From Pseudomonadota bacterium (GTDB taxonomy: Bacteria > Pseudomonadota > Alphaproteobacteria > Rhizobiales > Xanthobacteraceae), in contig JAEZMT010000202.1 of NCBI GenBank assembly GCA_023442085.1, positions 1-10,792 of the forward strand: 10,792 nt of DNA. Reading direction: 5' to 3'. The translations under genes were made by a program, and so were the position numbers. Below, one piece after another: positions 7,118-10,792 of the stretch. Numbering within the stretch: the first letter of the stretch is position 1; every line of letters begins with the position of its first letter. The notes beneath the pieces are model-generated. The model saw only the letters and a list, made by a program, of their open reading frames with translations. It was not told where the DNA came from and searched no databases.

Positions 7118-7152
7118 GACACACTCCAGAAACGGGGACGATGGACACACTC
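7118..7152. repeat. Direct repeat GACACACTC x2 in cheY leader
   Basis: GACACACTC is found at 7118-7126 and again at 7144-7152, 26 bp apart, within the 100 bp before cheY. No known binding protein is recognised; it may be chance or part of a regulatory leader. Confidence 0.3.
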
Positions 7153-7154
7153 TT

Positions 7155-7185
7155 TCCAGCTCTGGCGAGATCCAGGTCTGGCGAG
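7155..7185. repeat. Tandem 15-bp repeat with CCAGNTCTGG-type palindrome
   Basis: TCCAGCTCTGGCGAG (7155-7169) is followed after one base by TCCAGGTCTGGCGAG (7171-7185), with one difference in 15. Each copy contains CCAG-NN-CTGG, a short dyad. The pair sits midway between the divergent cheY and cheZ starts, a place typical of an operator, but it could also be a simple local duplication. Confidence 0.5.
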
Positions 7186-7216
7186 CGCAGCGATGAGAAT
7201 TGTTTTGATGTCCCGG

Positions 7217-7233
7217 GCTTGTGTGAGGCTTGC
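7217..7233 (-). promoter_or_regulatory. Candidate flagellar regulator site upstream of cheY
   Basis: On the minus strand, reading toward cheY, the sequence is GCAAGCCTCACACAAGC: two (G/A)CAAGC half-sites 11 bp apart. It differs by one base from the site before the flagellin gene and lies 112 bp upstream of the cheY ATG. An 11-bp direct repeat puts both halves on one face of the helix, as for OmpR-family regulators. Confidence 0.5.
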
Positions 7234-7316
7234 ACCAAGAATTGGGGCCATCTTCCTCAATCATCGGCGAGGATTTATAGGAGGCTGCAAAGCAAAGCGT
7301 GTTTCAGGAGGCCTTC

Positions 7317-8015
7317 ATGTCGGCTGCCCGGCGACCCTTCAGGATTGAGACCCCGTGTTCCGCCGGCGCCGCCGTCGATCTGCTCGCGGTGGATGGCCTT
7401 GACGACCATCTGCGTCGCATCTTCGGCGAGATCGCCGAGGTGCGCGAGGAGATCTCGCGCTTCAAGGCGCGCGACCCGGCGGTGGATCGCGAGCGCGACC
7501 GCAACGTGCTGTGGGCTGGCATCGAGACCATTCAGGATGCCATCCAGCACACCAAGCACGAGATCGCCAGCCTGCACGCCGAGGGCGCGCGGGGCGAGAA
7601 GCTGCTGCGCGCCACCAGCGAGCTGGAGGCGGTGGTGAGCGACACGGAGGAGGCGACCGAGGCCATCCTCACATCCGCCGAGCGGGTGGACGCACTGATG
7701 GTCCAGATGCATACGCTGCTCACGGGCGATGCGGCGGACCTCGCCGCCGAGATCCAGAACGAGACCACCAAGATCTTCGAGGCCTGCAATTTCCAGGACA
7801 TCACCGGCCAGCGCATCCGCAAGGTGGTGAAGCTGCTGCTCTTCATCGAGGAGCGGGTGGCGCGCATGACCGACATCTGGGGCGGCGCCGACCTGGTGGC
7901 GCAGGGCGCCCGCATCATTCCGCGCGAAGGCGACGAGGCCCTCCTCAACGGCCCCGCGCTCGCCGACGACATCGGCGTGGTCTCGCAGGACGACATCGAC
8001 AGCCTGTTCGCCTGA
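7317..8015 (+). CDS. cheZ: CheY-P phosphatase CheZ
   Basis: Speeds up dephosphorylation of CheY-P, ending the chemotactic signal. The protein is 232 aa from ATG 7317, which has AGGAGG (7306-7311) 5 nt upstream; an in-frame GTG at 7299 adds six residues but its AGGAGG is 14 nt away. It is mostly long amphipathic helices, as expected for the CheZ four-helix-bundle dimer. The catalytic helix reads CNFQDITGQRIRKV with Asp161 and Gln165, the same spacing as Asp143/Gln147 of E. coli CheZ. The C-terminus ends SQDDIDSLFA, matching the tethering peptide with which CheZ grips CheY. It is divergent from cheY and followed by the flagellin gene 235 bp on. Overall similarity to enteric CheZ is low; the motifs carry the call. 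Confidence 0.88.
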   Translation: MSAARRPFRIETPCSAGAAVDLLAVDGLDDHLRRIFGEIAEVREEISRFKARDPAVDRERDRNVLWAGIETIQDAIQHTKHEIASLHAEGARGEKLLRATSELEAVVSDTEEATEAILTSAERVDALMVQMHTLLTGDAADLAAEIQNETTKIFEACNFQDITGQRIRKVVKLLLFIEERVARMTDIWGGADLVAQGARIIPREGDEALLNGPALADDIGVVSQDDIDSLFA

Positions 8016-8074
8016 GGAGCGGGCGAGGGCGTCCCATGATGGATGCCCCCCGCCTTCGCCAAGTTCTCTTCCCC

Positions 8075-8091
8075 GCAAGCCTCACGCAAGC
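8075..8091 (+). promoter_or_regulatory. Candidate flagellar regulator site upstream of flagellin
   Basis: GCAAGCCTCACGCAAGC, two perfect GCAAGC half-sites 11 bp apart, reading toward the flagellin gene 159 bp on. The second half-site continues into the palindrome GCAAGCTTGC (8086-8095). It is 16/17 identical to the site before cheY and in the same relative orientation. The promoter itself probably follows at about 8092-8130, but I see no clear -10 or sigma-54 element. Confidence 0.55.
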
Positions 8092-8174
8092 TTGCACCTC
8101 TAGTGTCTCTTCCATGGCAGGTTGACCGGTCCGAGAGGGCCGGGCGCCGGACCCCGCGAGGCCGGCCATCCAAA

Positions 8175-8250
8175 GGCATGATGCCGCCCTGCCATGCCGG
8201 TGCGAACCCGGCATGTCCCCCTTCATTCCAAGTCACAGAGGGACATTCCC
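8175..8250 (+). promoter_or_regulatory. Structured flagellin mRNA leader with alternative hairpins
   Basis: CATGCCGG (8193-8200) pairs perfectly with CCGGCATG (8208-8215) over a 7-nt loop. The same CATGCC can instead pair with an upstream GGCATG (8175-8180), so the two hairpins exclude each other. Just before the gene, GGGA (8240-8243), part of the ribosome-binding site GAGGGA, can fold onto TCCC (8247-8250). Such a leader fits post-transcriptional control of flagellin, as by FlbT in Caulobacter, but no binding protein can be proven here. Confidence 0.45.
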
Positions 8251-9294
8251 ATGACCAGCCTGATCACCAACAACTCCGCCATGGTCGCCCTGCAGACCCT
8301 GCGGACGATCAATTCCAACCTCGACACCACCAACGCCCACGTCTCCACCGGCAAGCGGATCAACTCCGCCAACGACGGCGCGGCCTACTGGTCCATCGCC
8401 ACCACCCTCACCTCGGACAACGGGGCGCTGGGCGCGGTGAAGGATGCCATGAGCCTCGACAAGAACTCTGTGGATGCGGCTTCCAGCGGCGTCAACGCGG
8501 TGGTGGCCTCGCTGGCGAAGATCAAGAACAACCTGACGGCCGCCCTCTCGCCGAACGTCGACCGGGCCAAGCTGCAGACGGAAATCTCGTCCTACGTCAG
8601 CGAGATCAAGACCACGGCCGACAACACCGTGATGAACGGCAGCAACTGGCTCTCCGTCGATTCCAGCGCCGCTGGCTTCAACGGCACCAAGAACCTGCTG
8701 TCGTCCTTCTCGCGGACCGGCTCGACCGTGACGGTGGGCTCCACCGCCATCGATACCGGCACCTTCACCGTCTACGACGCCTCCACCACCGGCACCTCCA
8801 CCGGCACGTCCACGACCCTCGACAAGGCCGTCACGGCCGTGGCGACGGCCGCGAACATCACCGGCGGCGCCACCGTGACCGTGGACACGACCGCGGGCAG
8901 CCTCAAGGGCTTCATGGACACCAAGTACGTCATCGGCGGCACCGCCACGGCCGGCACCGAAGCCATCACGGACTTCGACGTGTCGGGCCTCGGCAACACA
9001 GACGCTGACCTCGCGAAGATCCAGGCCTATGTGAAGATCGTCGACGCCACCATGCAGCAGCTGCAGAACGGCGCCACCACGCTCGGCACCACCTCGACCC
9101 GGCTCGACTCGCAGCAGACCTTCGCCCAGAGCCTGATCGACCTCAACACCTCCTCCATCGGCACCCTCGTGGATGCCAACATGGAAGAGGAGTCGACCAA
9201 GCTGAAGGCCCTGCAGACGCAGCAGCAGCTCGCGGTGCAGTCCCTGTCGATCGCGAACAGCTCTTCGCAGAACGTGATGACCCTGTTCCGTTGA
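8251..9294 (+). CDS. fliC: Flagellin
   Basis: The filament subunit, exported through the flagellar type III system. The protein is 347 aa, short as is common in Hyphomicrobiales. ATG 8251 has GAGGGA (8238-8243) 7 nt upstream. The N-terminal D0/D1 coiled-coil region opens MTSLITNNSAMVALQTLRTI with VSTGKRINSANDGAAYWSIA; the C-terminal D1/D0 region includes TRLDSQQTF, DLVDANMEEES-like sequence and ends NVMTLFR. The centre (about 150-265) is Thr/Ser/Gly-rich and variable. No cysteine is seen. The N-terminal region lacks the enteric consensus recognised by TLR5, as expected for an alphaproteobacterium. A regulator-like site and a structured leader lie upstream and strong hairpins follow. The symbol is the generic one; local names such as flaA are also used. 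Confidence 0.96.
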   Translation: MTSLITNNSAMVALQTLRTINSNLDTTNAHVSTGKRINSANDGAAYWSIATTLTSDNGALGAVKDAMSLDKNSVDAASSGVNAVVASLAKIKNNLTAALSPNVDRAKLQTEISSYVSEIKTTADNTVMNGSNWLSVDSSAAGFNGTKNLLSSFSRTGSTVTVGSTAIDTGTFTVYDASTTGTSTGTSTTLDKAVTAVATAANITGGATVTVDTTAGSLKGFMDTKYVIGGTATAGTEAITDFDVSGLGNTDADLAKIQAYVKIVDATMQQLQNGATTLGTTSTRLDSQQTFAQSLIDLNTSSIGTLVDANMEEESTKLKALQTQQQLAVQSLSIANSSSQNVMTLFR

Positions 9295-9303
9295 TCGGGT
9301 CTG

Positions 9304-9327
9304 CCCCCGCGCCTCCGGGCGCGGGGG
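9304..9327 (+). terminator. GC-rich hairpin directly after flagellin
   Basis: CCCCCGCGCC (9304-9313) and GGCGCGGGGG (9318-9327) form a perfect 10-bp stem with a TCCG tetraloop, 9 bp after the stop codon. Only two T follow, so it may protect the flagellin mRNA 3' end more than terminate it. Confidence 0.65.
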
Positions 9328-9402
9328 TTCGCGCGCGGGCGCCGCTCCCTCCGGCGGCGCTCGGGCGTGCCTTGAGTTTCCGCGCCCCCCGGCGCCCCCC
9401 TC

Positions 9403-9436
9403 GGCCACCTCCGCCCCCGGAGCGTGGCCCTTTTTT
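9403..9436 (+). terminator. Intrinsic terminator with T6 tract
   Basis: GGCCAC-CTCCG (9403-9413) pairs with CGGAG-C-GTGGCC (9418-9429) across a CCCC loop with one bulged C, followed by C and TTTTTT (9431-9436). It is the only classical terminator in the window and probably ends the flagellin transcript, insulating fliF. Confidence 0.82.
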
Positions 9437-9445
9437 CGTCCTCTT

Positions 9446-9582
9446 CCCTCTCCCCTCGCGGGAGAGGGTGGATCGCGGCAAGGCCGCGAGACGGGTGAGG
9501 GGGCTGGCGCAGCACGAGCGGACGCCGAGATCGCGCCCGGCCCACCCCTCACCTCCGCCCCCTCTCCCGCAAGGGGAGAGGG
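9446..9582. repeat. 137-bp palindromic dispersed-type repeat
   Basis: The ends are 23-bp inverted repeats, 9446-9468 and 9560-9582, identical at 22 of 23 positions when one is reversed. Each end is itself a near-palindrome built on CCCTCTCCC / GGGAGAGGG. Inside, GGTGAGGGG and CCCCTCACC form a second pair. Elements with these CCCTCTCCC...GGGTGAGGGG modules are scattered in many high-GC proteobacterial genomes in spaces between genes. No transposase is encoded, so if mobile it depends on a protein made elsewhere. Confidence 0.75.
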
Positions 9583-9587
9583 GAGAC

Positions 9588-9613
9588 GCAAAGCCCCCGC
9601 AACGCCCATGCAA
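9588..9613 (+). promoter_or_regulatory. Three GCAA boxes at 11-bp period upstream of fliF
   Basis: GCAA occurs at 9588, 9599 and 9610, exactly 11 bp apart, ending 112 bp before the fliF ATG. The phasing and the core match the sites before cheY and flagellin, though the flanking bases are less conserved (GCAAAG, GCAACG, GCAAGT). Confidence 0.4.
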
Positions 9614-9725
9614 GTTTGACCGTCGAGATTGCCGCCCGAGGCACATGAGCGCGACGGGTCCGTCCCCCGCGTGTGCCCGGTCCCTGAGGCGCGTCCGCGT
9701 GCCGCAATCAGACGAGATCCCGCCG

Positions 9726-10792
9726 ATGATCGGCAAGGAACAGTTGGAGCAACTCTGGCGCAATCTGCGCGACCTCGGCGCCCGGCGCCTGATCGCGCTG
9801 GCGCTGATCGGCCTCACGGCGGTGGCCGCCGTGGCGCTCGGCGCCTGGTATCTCGGCCAGCCCGAGCGCGAGCCGCTCTATGCCAACCTCACCCGCGAGG
9901 ACGTGAACCGCATCGGCGGCGCGCTGAAGGACGCGGGCATCGCCTTCGACGTGAATGCGGACGGCACCACCGTCCTCGTCTCCCATTCGGACACCGCCCG
10001 CGCCCGCATGCTGCTGGCGGTGAAGGGCCTGCCGCAGAGCGGCAACACCGGCTACGAATTGTTCAACGATGTCCGGGCCTTCGGCCTCACCTCCTTCATG
10101 CAGGAAGTGACGCGGGTGCGCGCGCTGGAAGGCGAGCTCGCCCGCACCATCCAGACCATGAAGGGCATCAAGGCGGCCCGCGTCCACATCGTCCTGCCCG
10201 AGCGCGGCTCCTTCCGCCGCGACCAGCAGGGCGCCTCCGCCTCCGTCGTCATCCGCACCGAGACGGCGGAGGACGCCTCCACCGCGCAGGCCATCCGCCA
10301 CCTCGTCGCCGCCGCCATTCCCGGCCTCAAGATGGACCAGGTGACGGTGCTCAGCACCGAGGGCGCGGTGCTCTCCTCCAGCGAGGACGGCGCCAGCGCC
10401 GCTGCCGGCAAGAAGGCGATGCTCCAGCAGCAGGTGAGCCGCGAGACCGAGGAGAAGGTGCGCCGCACGCTGGCGCCCTATCTCGGCCTCGGCAATTTCG
10501 AGGTGCAGGTCTCCGCCCGCCTCGACACCGATCGCGTCACCACCTCCGAGACCACGTTCGATCCCGCCTCCAAGGTGGAGCGCTCCGTGCGGGTGGTGAA
10601 GGAGCTGGGCCAGAGCCAGAACAAGACCAAGCAGCCCAACACATCCGTCCAGCAGAATATCCCCGGCCAGACGCAGCAGAGCGACGGCGGCACGGATTCC
10701 AACGAGAACTCCTCCCGCCGCGAGGAACTGACCAATTTCGAGGTCTCCACCCGCACCGTGCAGACCGTGCGCGAGGCCTTCGTGGTGCGCGG
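9726..10792 (+). CDS. fliF: Flagellar MS-ring protein FliF (3' end outside window)
   Basis: Forms the MS-ring in the inner membrane, the base on which the rotor and export gate assemble. The window shows 355 complete codons of a protein usually 530-570 aa; the rest runs off the right edge. A transmembrane helix lies at about 22-43 (LIALALIGLTAVAAVALGAW), then the periplasmic ring-building domains: PLYANLTRED (RBM1), GYELFNDVRAFGLTSFMQEV and KAARVHIVLPERGSFRRD (RBM2, YscJ/FliF fold), and the start of RBM3 with the Ser/Gln/Asn-rich insertion expected there. ATG 9726 has GAGA 8 nt upstream; a GTG at 9699 with GAGG 9 nt before it would add nine residues and cannot be excluded. It likely starts a flagellar basal-body operon. 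Confidence 0.95.
   Translation, partial: MIGKEQLEQLWRNLRDLGARRLIALALIGLTAVAAVALGAWYLGQPEREPLYANLTREDVNRIGGALKDAGIAFDVNADGTTVLVSHSDTARARMLLAVKGLPQSGNTGYELFNDVRAFGLTSFMQEVTRVRALEGELARTIQTMKGIKAARVHIVLPERGSFRRDQQGASASVVIRTETAEDASTAQAIRHLVAAAIPGLKMDQVTVLSTEGAVLSSSEDGASAAAGKKAMLQQQVSRETEEKVRRTLAPYLGLGNFEVQVSARLDTDRVTTSETTFDPASKVERSVRVVKELGQSQNKTKQPNTSVQQNIPGQTQQSDGGTDSNENSSRREELTNFEVSTRTVQTVREAFVVR

Larger units (their letters stand above)
9295..9725. other. 431-bp spacer between flagellin and fliF
   Basis: No protein-like frame. In order it holds a GC-rich hairpin, a second weaker hairpin (GCGCCGC 9339-9345 / GCGGCGC 9354-9360), an intrinsic terminator with T6, a 137-bp palindromic repeat, three GCAA boxes at 11-bp period, and about 110 bp of presumed fliF promoter and leader. 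The listed elements explain most of it. Confidence 0.7.

Noticed and set aside
7299..7301. GTG as the cheZ start
   Set aside because: Its nearest AGGAGG is 14 nt away, while ATG 7317 has its own AGGAGG at 5 nt.
8082..8125. Sigma-54 promoter before flagellin
   Set aside because: CACG...TTGCA and TGGCAGGTTGACC resemble parts of the -24/-12 consensus, but the GG-to-GC spacing is wrong in both.
8233..9609. 458-codon minus-strand frame opposite flagellin
   Set aside because: Gly/Arg/Val-rich shadow of the flagellin codon pattern that also crosses the terminators and the repeat; flagellin on the plus strand is certain.

Overview
The window looks like chromosomal DNA of a high-GC alphaproteobacterium, most likely of the order Hyphomicrobiales (Rhizobiales). 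The pointers are a class II (CP4-like) EPSP synthase, a small acidic-tailed FYDLN protein divergent from aroA, an alphaproteobacterial flagellin that ends in LFR, and a GCAA-rich flagellar promoter architecture. The family cannot be fixed from sequence alone. Xanthobacteraceae-like genera are my guess.

Left part (1-4410). A specialised acyl carrier protein and a FabF/NodE-type beta-ketoacyl-ACP synthase are translationally coupled (ATGA overlap) and probably form the visible end of a fatty-acyl or polyketide operon that starts before the window. They converge on a leftward group: aroA (shikimate pathway), cmk (CMP kinase) and an FAH-family hydrolase. aroA and cmk are 10 bp apart and surely co-transcribed. 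The hydrolase sits 100 bp further on, where many alphaproteobacteria have rpsA.

Middle part (4411-5673). A divergent promoter region separates aroA from a FYDLN-domain protein with a very acidic C-terminus. A clean tRNA-Ala(GGC) gene follows, then 442 bp with no convincing gene.

Right part (5674-10792). This is a motility and signalling region: a GAF-GGDEF diguanylate cyclase with an intact active site and I-site, cheY on the minus strand, a divergent cheZ, a flagellin gene with a structured leader, two terminator-like hairpins, a 137-bp palindromic dispersed-type repeat, and the first 355 codons of fliF. CheY and CheZ would form the signal-on/signal-off pair acting at the motor, flagellin makes the filament and FliF the MS-ring.

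The most interesting signal is regulatory. A 17-bp sequence (GCAAGCCTCACRCAAGC, 16/17 identical) lies upstream of both cheY and the flagellin gene, in the same orientation relative to each gene. Three GCAA boxes at the same 11-bp period lie upstream of fliF. This resembles the direct-repeat sites of OmpR-family regulators (CtrA, FtcR) and may be the operator of a flagellar master regulator. The flagellin leader also holds two mutually exclusive hairpins, a candidate for FlbT-type post-transcriptional control. I saw no CRISPR array, insertion sequence or phage gene.
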